DNA of 58,726 nucleotides from a bacterium BMS3Bbin13. GTDB taxonomy: Bacteria > Pseudomonadota > Gammaproteobacteria > 21-64-14. The notes beneath the pieces were generated by a model. The model saw nothing but the letters and a program-made list of their open reading frames with translations. It made no database searches and was not told the DNA's origin. The first letter of the stretch is position 1, and each line of letters starts with the position of its first letter. The stretch lies in the NCBI GenBank assembly GCA_002897735.1, contig BDTW01000010.1, forward strand, positions 1-58,726, given 5' to 3'. The position numbers were made by a program, and so were the translations under genes. Positions 18,960 to 33,075 of the stretch are shown here, in pieces.

Positions 18960-20393
18960 TCACACGGTCCACTCGTGCACGGGCGCACCCGCCCCCTGTC
19001 GCTCCAGGTACGCGGCCGTGAGAGCGGCGGGGTCGCGGCCGTGGCGCTCCACCCAGGCGCGTTGCCAGGCGGTACCGTTGCGCGCGGTCCGCACCCGGGC
19101 CTCGATGATCCCCAGGTATTCGTCCGCGTCGGCGGCGTCCAGTTCCAACCGGCGCAGCCCCCGGCGCGCCGCCGGCAGCAGTTCGTCCAGGAGCAGCGCC
19201 TGCACCGGGCCGCGGCGTTCGCCGAACCAGCCCACGTTGGCGCGCAGCCCGAAGCGGGCGGCGGCGTAGAAATTGTCCCGGGCGCAGGCGAAGGCCAATT
19301 CGTGCTCGGGCGGCACAGGCCGCGCGCCCAACGACTCGACCAGACCGAAGAACAGCGCGGCGTTGGCGATGGCATCGGCCACCGTCGGGCCGCCCGGCAC
19401 CGCCCGGTGCTCGATGCGCAGGTGCACGCCGCCGCCGGACTCGATCCCGATCAGCGGCCGATTCCAACGCCAGATGGTCCCGTTGTGCAGGCGCAGGTGA
19501 GCGAGGGCCTCCGGCGGCCCGTCCGAGCACATGGGCAGCAGCACCGGGTAGTGGTCGCGGTTCTCCACGAACCATTCCAGCAGCGAATCGCGGGCATAGT
19601 CCGAACCGAAGGTGACGCGGCGCGTCGGCCCACCGGCGGCCCCGTCGTAGCCGCCGACCTCCGCCGACTGCTCGAAGAGCGGGATGCGCGTCTCGTCCCA
19701 GAGGTCTCGGCCGAACAGGTACGGCGAATTGGCGGCCGCCGCGACGATCGGCGCCGAGGCGATCAGCGCGGCGTTGTAGGCTCGCACCGCCCGTTCCCGT
19801 CCGACCTGCAGATGGATCTGAAAGGAGGTGGCGGCGGCCTCGAGCATCAGGTCGTGGTGCTCGACATGCAGATGTTCACGACCCTGGATGTCCAGCCGCA
19901 GGGGACGGCCGTCGCGCAACCGCAGCACCTGTTCGTTCAGGGCACGGTAGCGTTTCAGCGGGGACATGTTGGCGAGGCTCAATTCCGACTCGCGCAACGT
20001 CGGGAGGATCCCGGTCATCAGCGGGCGAACCCCCGGCTCCGCCGCCGCGCCTTCGCAGCGTCGCCAGATCTCCTCCAACTCGCGGTGCATGGCGGACAGG
20101 GCGTCCCCGCGCAGGACGCGCGCAGCACCGTTCAGTTCCACGTTGAAGCGGGCCAGTTCGGGGACCACGCGCTCGTCGCCGAGGCGTTCCAGAAACGCCT
20201 GGTTCACGGGGGCCGCGCGCAGGGACCCATCCACGAGCCATGCCTCCAACTCGTAGCCGCCGATCCCCCCCTGCCCGGACAGCCTCCCCTCCCGGAACCA
20301 GACCCCCAGCAGTTCCGTCTCCGCGTCCAGGCGCCGGCGAAACTCGGTGAAGTCCCGCTCGCGGAAATGCGTGTCTGCGATTTCCTGTCCCAT
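18960..20393 (-). CDS. GCS2-family carboxylate-amine ligase (glutamate-cysteine ligase-like)
   Basis: 477 residues. GCS2 proteins are ATP-dependent amidoligases of the glutamine-synthetase fold that join a carboxylate, usually glutamate, to an amine. Seen: the N-terminal GGYELEAWLVD strand with the metal-binding acidic residue, FNVELNGAARVL, the HLHVEHHDLMLEAAATSFQIHLQV core with paired metal/ATP ligands, and the ANSPYLFGRDLWDETRIPLFEQ loop. It is longer than YbdK (~370). Real substrate cannot be read: glutathione synthesis is possible, but no glutathione synthetase is near. First gene of a three-gene cluster; a hairpin repeat lies upstream at 20509-20584. Confidence 0.78.
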   Translation of the reverse strand: MGQEIADTHFRERDFTEFRRRLDAETELLGVWFREGRLSGQGGIGGYELEAWLVDGSLRAAPVNQAFLERLGDERVVPELARFNVELNGAARVLRGDALSAMHRELEEIWRRCEGAAAEPGVRPLMTGILPTLRESELSLANMSPLKRYRALNEQVLRLRDGRPLRLDIQGREHLHVEHHDLMLEAAATSFQIHLQVGRERAVRAYNAALIASAPIVAAAANSPYLFGRDLWDETRIPLFEQSAEVGGYDGAAGGPTRRVTFGSDYARDSLLEWFVENRDHYPVLLPMCSDGPPEALAHLRLHNGTIWRWNRPLIGIESGGGVHLRIEHRAVPGGPTVADAIANAALFFGLVESLGARPVPPEHELAFACARDNFYAAARFGLRANVGWFGERRGPVQALLLDELLPAARRGLRRLELDAADADEYLGIIEARVRTARNGTAWQRAWVERHGRDPAALTAAYLERQGAGAPVHEWTV

Positions 20394-20508
20394 CCCTCGG
20401 CAATCCTCCCCGGCTCGTCATCGGCGTCGCAGGGCCCCTCCCCATGGCGCCCCGTACGCCCTGGGCCGGCGGACCCATAGGAATCGCGGCGGCGCCCCGC
20501 AACGGCGT

Positions 20509-20584
20509 CGGCGGGCCAAGGCCCGCCCTACCGGAATTCGCGCATCCCCATCCCCCCGGTAGGGCCGGGCTCGCCCGGCCGACG
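20509..20584. repeat. Type-1 dispersed hairpin pair
   Basis: Two palindromes facing each other, CGGCGGGCCAAGGCCCGCC-CTACC (20509-20532) and GGTAGGGCCGGGCTCGCCCGG (20557-20580). Same design as one unit of the 16.1-16.7 kb array, located between murU and the GCS2 gene. Confidence 0.85.
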
Positions 20585-20627
20585 TCGCTGAATTCCCCGC
20601 GACCGGCCGACGGTGCGCGCGAAATCC

Positions 20628-22348
<1,721 letters not shown>

Positions 22349-22389
22349 GGCCGCAGGATACCCCGCACGGCGACTCCGCGGCCGATCGC

Positions 22390-23493
22390 CTACTTCGGCC
22401 GACGGGGGATGCGACGGCGCACGCCCTTGCCGGGCGCGGATCGCCTCTTGGCGGCGATCTTGCCGAGCGCCGTCTTTTTCTTCGCGGCGGTTTTCTTCTT
22501 GGCCGCTTTCTTCGCGGCGACCTTCTTCTTCGCGGCGACCTTCTTCTTGACGACCTTTTTCTTCGCCGTCTTCTTCGGCATCGCTTTCTTCTTCGCCGTC
22601 TTCTTCACGACCGTCTTCTTCACAACCTTCTTCTTGGCGGCCGGTTTCTTCGCGACCGCCTTCTTTTTGGATGGCACCTTCTTCTTTTCCGTCTTCTTCG
22701 CCGCGGACTTCTTCTTGGCCGCAGCCCCCGCTGTCGGCGCACCACCGCCGGCCCGCTTCGCCGGGATACGCGACCCGACCCGCTTCGCCACGACCCGCTT
22801 TGCATCGCCGGAGGCCGGCTCGCCCCCCGGCACCGCCTCGCCGCGGCTCAACGGGTCCACGATCCGACGGATGGCCTGGAAGACGTCGGAGACCTCGCCT
22901 ACCCCCTGGACCGTACGCAGCCGCCCCTGACGCCGGTAGTACTCGATCACCGGCGTGGTCTGGGCCTCGTACACGCGCAGCCGGTTGGCGATGGTCTCCT
23001 CGTTGTCGTCGGCGCGCCGACGCAGGTTACCGCCGCAAAGATCGCAGCGGTCATCGAACTTGGGGGGGCTCGAATAGACGTTGTACACCGCGCCGCAGGA
23101 CTCGCAGGTGCGCCGCCCGGTCAAGCGCTGCATCAGCACATCGAAATCCACGTCGATCAACAGCGCCAGATCCAGTGGCTGCCCGAGGTCGTGGAGCATC
23201 CCATCGAGGGTTTCGGCCTGCGAGAGGTTGCGCGGGAAACCGTCCAGAATGAAGCCGCGTTGCGCGTCGGGCTCGGCGAGACGCTCACGGATCATCCCGA
23301 GCACGATCTCGTCGGAGACCAGTTGACCGGCGTCCATCGCGGCCTTCGCCATGCGCCCCAGCGGGGTGTCCGCGGCCACCGCCGCCCGCAACAGGTCGCC
23401 GGTGGAGATCTGCGGAGTATGATATTGATCGACTAGTTGTTTTCCCTGCGTCCCTTTGCCCGATCCAGGTGCTCCCAACAGTACGATTCTCAT
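22390..23493 (-). CDS. adk: Adenylate kinase with histone H1-like Lys/Ala-rich C-terminal tail
   Basis: Catalyses ATP + AMP = 2 ADP. Residues 1-217 are a normal long-type adenylate kinase: P-loop GAPGSGKGT (7-15), AMP-binding TGDLLR (31-36), LDGFPRN (83-89), and a LID domain with Cys130, Cys133, Cys150 and Cys153 arranged for zinc. After a linker (218-255) comes a strongly basic low-complexity tail, residues 256-345, of KKK, AAKK, VVKK and TAKK blocks, ending in an Arg-rich RRRIPRRPK. Typical Adk stops near 215, so the tail adds about 150 residues (367 total). There is no stop or frame change at the junction. The tail resembles histone H1-like or AlgP C termini and would bind nucleic acid or polyphosphate (inference). 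Confidence 0.93.
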   Translation of the reverse strand: MRIVLLGAPGSGKGTQGKQLVDQYHTPQISTGDLLRAAVAADTPLGRMAKAAMDAGQLVSDEIVLGMIRERLAEPDAQRGFILDGFPRNLSQAETLDGMLHDLGQPLDLALLIDVDFDVLMQRLTGRRTCESCGAVYNVYSSPPKFDDRCDLCGGNLRRRADDNEETIANRLRVYEAQTTPVIEYYRRQGRLRTVQGVGEVSDVFQAIRRIVDPLSRGEAVPGGEPASGDAKRVVAKRVGSRIPAKRAGGGAPTAGAAAKKKSAAKKTEKKKVPSKKKAVAKKPAAKKKVVKKTVVKKTAKKKAMPKKTAKKKVVKKKVAAKKKVAAKKAAKKKTAAKKKTALGKIAAKRRSAPGKGVRRRIPRRPK

Positions 23494-23695
23494 GGCAGCC
23501 TTTTCACTCCCCGTAGCTGGGTGGTTGTCGGTGGATTCGGCGCCGGGTATCTCCGGAACGCGGCCGGTAGAGGCAGGTAGGGCCGCCCGAGGGACCCTCC
23601 AGCCCCGCCCGGGACACTCCGCGGCGATCAATTCTCCTTGTCCGTACATAGGCGCCGTGCATCGACCGGCGCGCGCGCAATGCAACCGTACGATT

Positions 23696-23724
23696 AAGCT
23701 AACCGCACAGCCCCGACAAGTCAA
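23696..23724 (-). promoter_or_regulatory. Candidate adk promoter in the 23494-23836 divergent spacer
   Basis: On the minus strand TTGACT (23719-23724), a 17-nt spacer and TAGCTT (23696-23701) lie about 200 nt before the adk ATG. The whole 343-bp spacer separates adk from the plus-strand 117-residue gene and is less GC-rich than the neighbouring genes; no gene was seen in it. For the plus strand a TATGCT (around 23756) could be a -10. Calls are by eye. Confidence 0.4.
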
Positions 23725-23836
23725 CGAACCCCATGAAATGCATTATGTTTTGAGGTATGCTTTGGCACCCCCGGGGAACCTGCCGAGATGCAGGCCGGAT
23801 TGATAAATACGAAACCCATTGATATTACAGCCGCCC

Positions 23837-24190
23837 ATGGACAGGATCCCGGAATTCACGAACCAGGAGTTGAAGGTGGCGCGCGCCGTCCTGGCCGAGC
23901 GTTATGCCCGACCCGTGGAGCCGGACCTCGCCGAGAGCGAACTGCGACTCGACCGGTCCGCCCTCGAACTGGTGAGTTGTCCGACCCTGTACTGGAACGA
24001 GCGCGGCTGCCATTTCGTGGTGTTCAAGACGGCGCCGGCCCGGTACCGCTGCCAGTTCTTCTACCGCATCCGCGAGGTGTTCGGCGCCGGTATCGAGGAA
24101 TACGACGAACTGGGCGACTGCATCCTTACGCTGCTGCGAATCCAGTCGGACCACGAGCGCGATCGCGACCGGGAGCCGATGCGCCCCTGA
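23837..24190 (+). CDS. Conserved-looking small protein of unknown function
   Basis: 117 residues from ATG 23837 (an in-frame TTG at 23819 would add six residues). It has a helical N-terminal half (FTNQELKVARAVLAERYARP), the acidic patch LAESELRLDRSALEL, then a predicted beta segment GCHFVVFKTAPARYRCQFFYRIR with an acidic helix after it. One Cys pair is seen (Cys in VSCPTLYW and YRCQFFY). No membrane segment or signal peptide. I cannot name a family. It is the first gene of a plus-strand group with pfp and hppA, 102 nt ahead of pfp. Confidence 0.7.
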   Translation: MDRIPEFTNQELKVARAVLAERYARPVEPDLAESELRLDRSALELVSCPTLYWNERGCHFVVFKTAPARYRCQFFYRIREVFGAGIEEYDELGDCILTLLRIQSDHERDRDREPMRP

Positions 24191-24292
24191 TGCGCGCGGC
24201 GCGCCGGTGGTGGTGCATGCGTGACGGAGCCGATATCATTCCGGATCCCGGTTCCAGACAACTAGATCGACCCGCCCAGGGAGAAGCGTCCG

Positions 24293-25585
24293 ATGGCCAA
24301 GAAAGTGGCGAAGAAAAATGCCTTTTACGCCCAGTCCGGCGGTGTCACCGCCGTCATCAACGCCAGCGCCTGCGGCGTCATCGAGACGGCGCGCCGGCAC
24401 AAGGACCGCATCGGCAAAGTCTATGCCGGGCGCAACGGGATCATCGGTGCGCTCACCGAGGACCTGATCGATACCGGCCGGGAATCGGCGAAGGCCATCG
24501 CCGCCCTGCGCCACACCCCGGGCGGCGCCTTTGGATCGGCACGCTACAAGCTGGAGAGCCTCGAGGAGAGTCGTGCCGAGTACGAACGCCTGGTCGAGGT
24601 GTTCGAGGCACACGACATCGGCTATTTCTTCTACAACGGCGGCAACGACTCGCAGGACACCGCCTACAAGATCTCCCAGTTGAGTGAGACGATGGGCTAC
24701 CCCATCACCTGCATCGGCGTCCCCAAGACCGTCGACAACGACCTGCCGATCACCGACAACTGCCCGGGCTTCGGCTCGGTCGCAAAGTATGTCGCCGTCT
24801 CCATCCGTGAGGCCGCCTTCGACGTCGCCTCCATGTCCAAGACCTCCACCAAGATCTTCGTGCTGGAGGTCATGGGCCGCCACGCAGGCTGGATCGCCGC
24901 GGCCGGCGGCCTCGCCGCCGAGAAGCCGGGCGACGCACCGCACCTCATCCTCTTCCCGGAGGTGGTCTTCGATCAGGAGAAGTTCCTCAAGCGGGTCGAA
25001 CAGGCGGTCAAGAAATTCGGCTACTGCGCCATCGTGGTCTCCGAGGGGGTGCGGAGCGCGGACGGACGGTTTTTGGCCGAGGCCGGCACCCGGGACGCCT
25101 TCGGTCACGCCCAGCTCGGCGGCGTCGCGCCGGTCATCGCGCAGATCATCAAGGACAGCCTGGGCTACAAGTACCACTGGGCGGTCGCGGACTACCTGCA
25201 GCGCGCGGCGCGGCACATCGCCTCCAAGACCGACGTCGAACAGGCCTACGCGGTCGGCAAGGCCGCCGTGCAACTCGCCCTCAAGGGCCACAACGCCGTG
25301 ATGCCGACGATCGTGCGCAAATCCGACAAGCCCTACCGGTGGGGGATCGGTGTGGCCCCCCTGGCGGACGTGGCCAACGTCGAGAAGAAGATGCCGCGGG
25401 AATTCATCGCCCGCGACGGGTTCAGTATCACCGAGAAGTGCCGGCGCTACCTGCAGCCGCTGATCCGGGGGGAGGAGTATCCCCCGTACCGGTACGGCCT
25501 GCCGCAGTACGTGACGCTCAAGAACATCGCGGTCGCTCGCAAGCTCAAGACGCGCTTTACTCTAAGGTCGGGCACCGGCGTTTGA
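24293..25585 (+). CDS. pfp: Pyrophosphate-dependent 6-phosphofructokinase
   Basis: Reversibly phosphorylates fructose 6-phosphate with PPi instead of ATP, so it can work in glycolysis and gluconeogenesis (and, in some autotrophs, on sedoheptulose 7-phosphate). 430 residues. Seen: AQSGGVTAVINAS (phosphate-binding start), NGGNDSQDTAYKIS, where PPi enzymes carry Asn-Asp rather than the ATP-type Gly, the catalytic PKTVDNDLP, and the substrate loop VMGRHAGWIAAAGGLAAE. The lysine-rich N terminus MAKKVAKKNAF is real (good ATG context, GGGAGAAG site). It is followed by a small gene and the H+-pyrophosphatase, both using PPi logic. Confidence 0.95.
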   Translation: MAKKVAKKNAFYAQSGGVTAVINASACGVIETARRHKDRIGKVYAGRNGIIGALTEDLIDTGRESAKAIAALRHTPGGAFGSARYKLESLEESRAEYERLVEVFEAHDIGYFFYNGGNDSQDTAYKISQLSETMGYPITCIGVPKTVDNDLPITDNCPGFGSVAKYVAVSIREAAFDVASMSKTSTKIFVLEVMGRHAGWIAAAGGLAAEKPGDAPHLILFPEVVFDQEKFLKRVEQAVKKFGYCAIVVSEGVRSADGRFLAEAGTRDAFGHAQLGGVAPVIAQIIKDSLGYKYHWAVADYLQRAARHIASKTDVEQAYAVGKAAVQLALKGHNAVMPTIVRKSDKPYRWGIGVAPLADVANVEKKMPREFIARDGFSITEKCRRYLQPLIRGEEYPPYRYGLPQYVTLKNIAVARKLKTRFTLRSGTGV

Positions 25586-25604
25586 TCTGGATCAATCCGC
25601 GACC

Positions 25605-25796
25605 TTGGATAAAACCAGAGAATTGGTTGCCCTCCAGGTACGGACGGGCAGCGGTTACAACCGCAACGCGGCGCGCCTGATCCTCGCCGAGGTCCGGCGC
25701 GGGCATGGCCGAGCGGCGGTGGATCGCCTGATCCGCGAACTGAACCTCGATGAGGCCTTCGGGCTCAAGCCGGGAACCGTGTTCAGACATCCCTAG
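25605..25796 (+). CDS. Small protein after pfp, unknown function
   Basis: 63 residues starting with TTG 25605. The sequence is mostly helical and polar, with GSGYNRNAARLILAEVRRGHG and a C-terminal FGLKPGTVFRHP. It begins only 19 nt after the pfp stop, so it is probably co-transcribed. No known domain recognised; the GYNRNAARLIL pattern looks like a nucleic-acid or subunit-binding helix, but this is a guess. The non-ATG start lowers confidence. The 248 bp that follow up to hppA hold no gene that I can support. Confidence 0.55.
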   Translation: MDKTRELVALQVRTGSGYNRNAARLILAEVRRGHGRAAVDRLIRELNLDEAFGLKPGTVFRHP

Positions 25797-26044
25797 GGTG
25801 CCTGTCGGGAAGAGTCGTGCGTAGCGAGGCGCGCCGGGAAGTCGGAGGTCGTTTTTCGATCGCACGAGGACGAATAGTGGGCCTCTCCGACGGGAAGGAT
25901 CACAAAGTAACAGTCGCATGGCCGAGCACTCCTGGCCGGCGCCGCTCGGACGCGGTCACCGGAAAGGATTGAATGACGCAATTTCTTCCTGCGCAGGCAG
26001 GCGGTTTCCATCGGCCTCGGGCCGTTTCGAACGGAGGATAGTCC

Positions 26045-28081
<2,037 letters not shown>

Positions 28082-28090
28082 AAGTTCGGG

Positions 28091-28153
28091 GCCCTCCCTG
28101 CGGTAACCGCGCCGTTCGCCGGCCGGGGCCGCGCAGGGAGGGCCTCGGCCCTC
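28091..28153. terminator. Hairpin region after hppA
   Basis: GCCCTCCCTGCG (28091-28102) pairs perfectly with CGCAGGGAGGGC (28132-28143), and a second palindrome AGGGCCTCGGCCCT follows at once. There is no T-run, so this may be a processing or Rho-independent-like barrier. Placed 10 nt after the hppA stop. The rest up to 28317 shows nothing clear. Confidence 0.5.
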
Positions 28154-28317
28154 CGGGGCCGTCGAATCCGCAGCACCGACATAAGCCGCCGTCTCGGTAA
28201 TCTCGAAACGCTATACTCCCCGCGGGAATCCCGCTCTGCTCCAGCCGCTCGACCCCGCACCCAAGAAGGGTTCATCGCCGTACGATCCGCCGAAGGCCGC
28301 CGGGTATGGGGTATGCG

Positions 28318-29172
28318 CTATGCGCCCTTCGCCGGAGGCTTGCGGCCCCAGGCGAAGCGGACATTGACCTCCAGTCGGATCCCGTCCGCCGTGGCGATAC
28401 GGGCGACCTCCGCCAGATGCTCGGCACGCAGCCGGTCCCGCTGCGGCGCCTCGATCGATTCCACGAAGACACGCAGCCCGCTGTTCCAGACCACATCCCA
28501 CCACCCGGCCGCATCGACCAAGTGATAGCCAAGCACCTCTTCCTCGATACGCACATCCTCCAGACCGGCGCCCGCGAGCAACGCCCGGCACGCCTGCGCA
28601 TCCGCCAGGCGCTGCCAGGCCGGCGGTCGCCGCGTCTCTTCGGCGATCAACCCGGCATCCTCCAGGGCATGGAACAGCATGCCCGCGAGCGGCTCGAACG
28701 ATCCGGGGGCGAAGGCGCTGAAGATCACCCACCCGCCGGGGCGGACCACGCGGCACCACTCGCGCACGGCGTGCGCCATGTCGGGCACGAGGAACAGCCC
28801 GAATCCGCACAGGATCACGTCAAAATAGTCGCGGCGGAACTCCAGCGACTCGGCATCCATGCAATGGAGATCGATATTGGAGAGGCCGAGGGCGCGGGCC
28901 TTCTCCTGCGCGCGCGCGAGCATCGCATCGGACAGGTCGATCCCCATCACGCGGCCCCCGGACCCCACGAGTTGCGCCGCGGTGAGCGCCGCGACGCCGG
29001 TCCCCGTGGCGACGTCCAGGACCTTGTCGCCATGCGCGATCGGCACGCGCGCCACCATCCGGTCCGCACTGAATGGAAACAGGCGCAGCACCTCGTGGTC
29101 GTAGCCGGGCGCGAGGCGTTCGAAGAGTGCGGTGACGCGCGCCTTGGCGCTCTGCCCCGACGATCCGTTCAC
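28318..29172 (-). CDS. UbiE-like class I SAM-dependent methyltransferase
   Basis: About 284 residues from GTG 29172; a TTG at 29226 overlapping the sodB stop (TTGA) would add 18 residues. No ATG is available. SAM-binding motif I is KVLDVATGTGVAALTA, motif II acidic GIDLSDAML, and post-motif FDVILCGFGLFLVPD with VVRPGGWVIFSAFAP is typical of the UbiE/Coq5 group. The C-terminal part (EEEVLGYHLVDAAGWWDVVW) resembles small-molecule methyltransferases rather than UbiE itself. Substrate unknown. Directly downstream of sodB and probably co-transcribed. Confidence 0.8.
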   Translation of the reverse strand: MNGSSGQSAKARVTALFERLAPGYDHEVLRLFPFSADRMVARVPIAHGDKVLDVATGTGVAALTAAQLVGSGGRVMGIDLSDAMLARAQEKARALGLSNIDLHCMDAESLEFRRDYFDVILCGFGLFLVPDMAHAVREWCRVVRPGGWVIFSAFAPGSFEPLAGMLFHALEDAGLIAEETRRPPAWQRLADAQACRALLAGAGLEDVRIEEEVLGYHLVDAAGWWDVVWNSGLRVFVESIEAPQRDRLRAEHLAEVARIATADGIRLEVNVRFAWGRKPPAKGA

Positions 29173-29222
29173 GGATCCGCCCAGAGCTCCGACCAGCGGG
29201 GCGGGACCCTTCCCGGCACCGG

Positions 29223-29861
29223 TCAACCGGCCAGGCCTCCGGCGACGAAGTCCCAATCGACCAAGCCCCAGAACGCCTCCAGATACTTCGGCCGCGCGTT
29301 GCGATAATCGATGTAATAGGCGTGCTCCCACACGTCGCAGGTGAGCAGCGGTGTCTTGCCCGAGGTCATCGGGTTGCCGGCGTTCGACGTCCCTTCCAGC
29401 GCGATCGAACCGTCGGGATTGCGCACCAGCCACGCCCAACCCGAGCCGAACAGGGTCAGCGCCGCCTGCGTGAATTTCTCCTTGAAGGCGTCGCAGGAGC
29501 CGAAGGCCCCGTCGATGGCCGCGGCGAGATCGCCGGCCGGCTTGCCGCCGCCGTCCGGGCTCAGGCAATGCCAATAGAAGGTGTGGTTCCAGACCTGAGC
29601 CGCATTGTTGAAGATCCCGCCCGCCGGCGCCTTGCGGATGATCTCCGGGATCGAGGCCTGCTCGAACCCGGTCCCGGGGACGAGCTTGTTCAAATTCGCG
29701 ACATAGGCGGCGTGGTGCTTGCCATAGTGGTAACGCAACGTCTCCTCGGAGACATGCGGTGCGAGTGCGGTCATCGCGTAGGGGAGATTCGGAAGGACAA
29801 ACTCCCCGTCGGCGCCGCGCAGGGCGCCCTCCAGGGCGACGTTCGATGCTGCCTGACTCAT
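29223..29861 (-). CDS. sodB: Iron superoxide dismutase
   Basis: Converts superoxide to O2 and H2O2 in the cytoplasm. 212 residues. Metal ligands by alignment with E. coli SodB: His45, His93, Asp176 and His180; Gln89 in the [11 protein letters not shown] motif marks the Fe type. Start ATG 29861 has an excellent AAGGAGG site. Compared with E. coli the protein has about 19 additional N-terminal residues (before FVLPNLPYA), without signal-peptide character. Divergent from the SlyD-like gene (168-bp spacer). Downstream: SAM methyltransferase. Confidence 0.96.
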   Translation of the reverse strand: MSQAASNVALEGALRGADGEFVLPNLPYAMTALAPHVSEETLRYHYGKHHAAYVANLNKLVPGTGFEQASIPEIIRKAPAGGIFNNAAQVWNHTFYWHCLSPDGGGKPAGDLAAAIDGAFGSCDAFKEKFTQAALTLFGSGWAWLVRNPDGSIALEGTSNAGNPMTSGKTPLLTCDVWEHAYYIDYRNARPKYLEAFWGLVDWDFVAGGLAG

Positions 29862-30029
29862 GGCGACCTCCTTGTATTGCATTCCGGAGCGTTGGCCGAC
29901 GGGCACCACCCGCCGGTGCACCCCGTCGTAGAGTGTACTCCCGGTACGGGACGCGGGCGGCTCCGGCGTTTGAAAAAAGCCGCGGATCCGGTGTAAGGTG
30001 CCCTTTTGAATGAGCAATAGGGAGCCGTT

Positions 30030-30512
30030 ATGGAGATCGCCGAGAAGACGGTCGTGATGATCGAATACACCCTCACCGACGACGCCGGCGCCGTGGTCGA
30101 CACCTCCGAGGGTCACGAGCCGTTGTCCTATATCCAGGGGAGCAGGAACATCATCCCCGGCCTGGAATCCGCCCTGGAGGGAAAATCCGTCGGGGACTCG
30201 CTCCGGGTCTCCATCCCTCCGGAGAAGGGATACGGTGTGCGTCAGGACTCCTTGATGGCCCAGGTGCCCCGCGACCGATTCGAGTCCGCGGATCAGCTTA
30301 CGGTGGGCATGCAGTTCCAAACCCAGGCCGAATCCGGGATCCAGGTGGTCACAGTGGTCGAGGTCGACGACGATACGGTCACCGTGGACGCCAATCACCC
30401 GCTGGCCGGTTCGACCCTGAACTTCGAGGTATCGGTGGTCGAGGTTCGGAATGCCACCCCGGAGGAACTCGAGCAGGGTCACGTACACGGCCCCGAAGAC
30501 CACGGGCACTGA
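30030..30512 (+). CDS. SlyD/FkpB-type FKBP peptidyl-prolyl isomerase
   Basis: Cytoplasmic FKBP-type prolyl isomerase and chaperone. 160 residues: FKBP strands with [16 protein letters not shown], the active-site loop [22 protein letters not shown], the inserted-in-flap domain (about residues 70-125) and a short histidine-containing C-terminal tail, [10 protein letters not shown], much shorter than the E. coli SlyD metal tail but still able to bind Ni/Zn (inference). ATG 30030 follows a GGGAGCC site. Candidate promoter TTGAAA (29970) with TAAGGT 18 nt later. Followed by the type-1 hairpins at 30567-30715 before convergent thiC. Confidence 0.9.
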   Translation: MEIAEKTVVMIEYTLTDDAGAVVDTSEGHEPLSYIQGSRNIIPGLESALEGKSVGDSLRVSIPPEKGYGVRQDSLMAQVPRDRFESADQLTVGMQFQTQAESGIQVVTVVEVDDDTVTVDANHPLAGSTLNFEVSVVEVRNATPEELEQGHVHGPEDHGH

Positions 30513-30566
30513 TGATCCGCGAGGATCTGTATGTAGCGAGTCGCGTAGAAGATCGGAAACGACGCC

Positions 30567-30715
30567 GTCGGCGGGGCGAACCCCGCCCTACGGAATCTCC
30601 ACCGCGTCGCGATATTCCGGTAGGGTCGGGCTTGCCCGACCGGCGCTGTGGACCGCCCCCGAACCCGGCGGGGCTTTCCGGCGTTGTCGGCGGGGCGAGC
30701 CCCGCCCTACGGGGG
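30567..30715. repeat. Type-1 dispersed hairpins between slyD-like gene and thiC
   Basis: Facing hairpins CGGCGGGGCGAACCCCGCC-CTACGG (30569-30594) and CCGGTAGGGTCGGGCTTGCCCGACC (30618-30642), followed by a third, CGGCGGGGCGAGCCCCGCCC-TACGG (30688-30712). The region lies between convergent genes and could end transcription from both sides. No gene is seen from 30513 to 30775. Confidence 0.85.
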
Positions 30716-30775
30716 GGTACCGCCGCCCGGCGGGACGGATCCCGTGCGTATCGGGGCGGCCCCGTCGCGCGCGGA

Positions 30776-32790
<2,015 letters not shown>

Positions 32791-32959
32791 GCTGGATCGG
32801 CTCACCGTATCGGATGGGTGCGGCCTTTGCAAGGCACGGGCCGCGAGCGAACCCGTAGTTCCTTGGCCCAAAGCGGGAAATCCCTCGCTGCGACATCCCC
32901 GGCCGCTTGCCCGGCAGAGGCAAAGCCCGTACCCTGTACGCGGCTTCCATTATCGATAC

Positions 32960-33053
32960 GTAGCCCGGATGAAGCGAAGCACGATCCGGGGCGGCGGTCC
33001 GGGCGGGCGGTCGGCTCCCCGGATTCCGGCCTTCGGCCTGCATCCGGGCTGCC
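32960..33053. repeat. Type-2 dispersed palindromic repeat
   Basis: Outer arms GTAGCCCGGATGAAGC and GCATCCGGGCTGCC, inner arms ATCCGGGG and CCCCGGATTCCGG. Between the thiC riboswitch and the divergent pcm-like gene, whose ATG is 22 nt away. Any transcript of pcm-like from upstream would carry this hairpin in its leader. Confidence 0.85.
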
Positions 33054-33075
33054 AAAACTGTGCAGGTACCACGCG

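Noticed and set aside
22390-22800. Separate histone-like gene downstream of adk instead of a fusion
   Set aside because: The Lys-rich stretch is in the same frame as adenylate kinase without a stop, and no start with a ribosome site is seen near its beginning; a separate internal start cannot be fully excluded.
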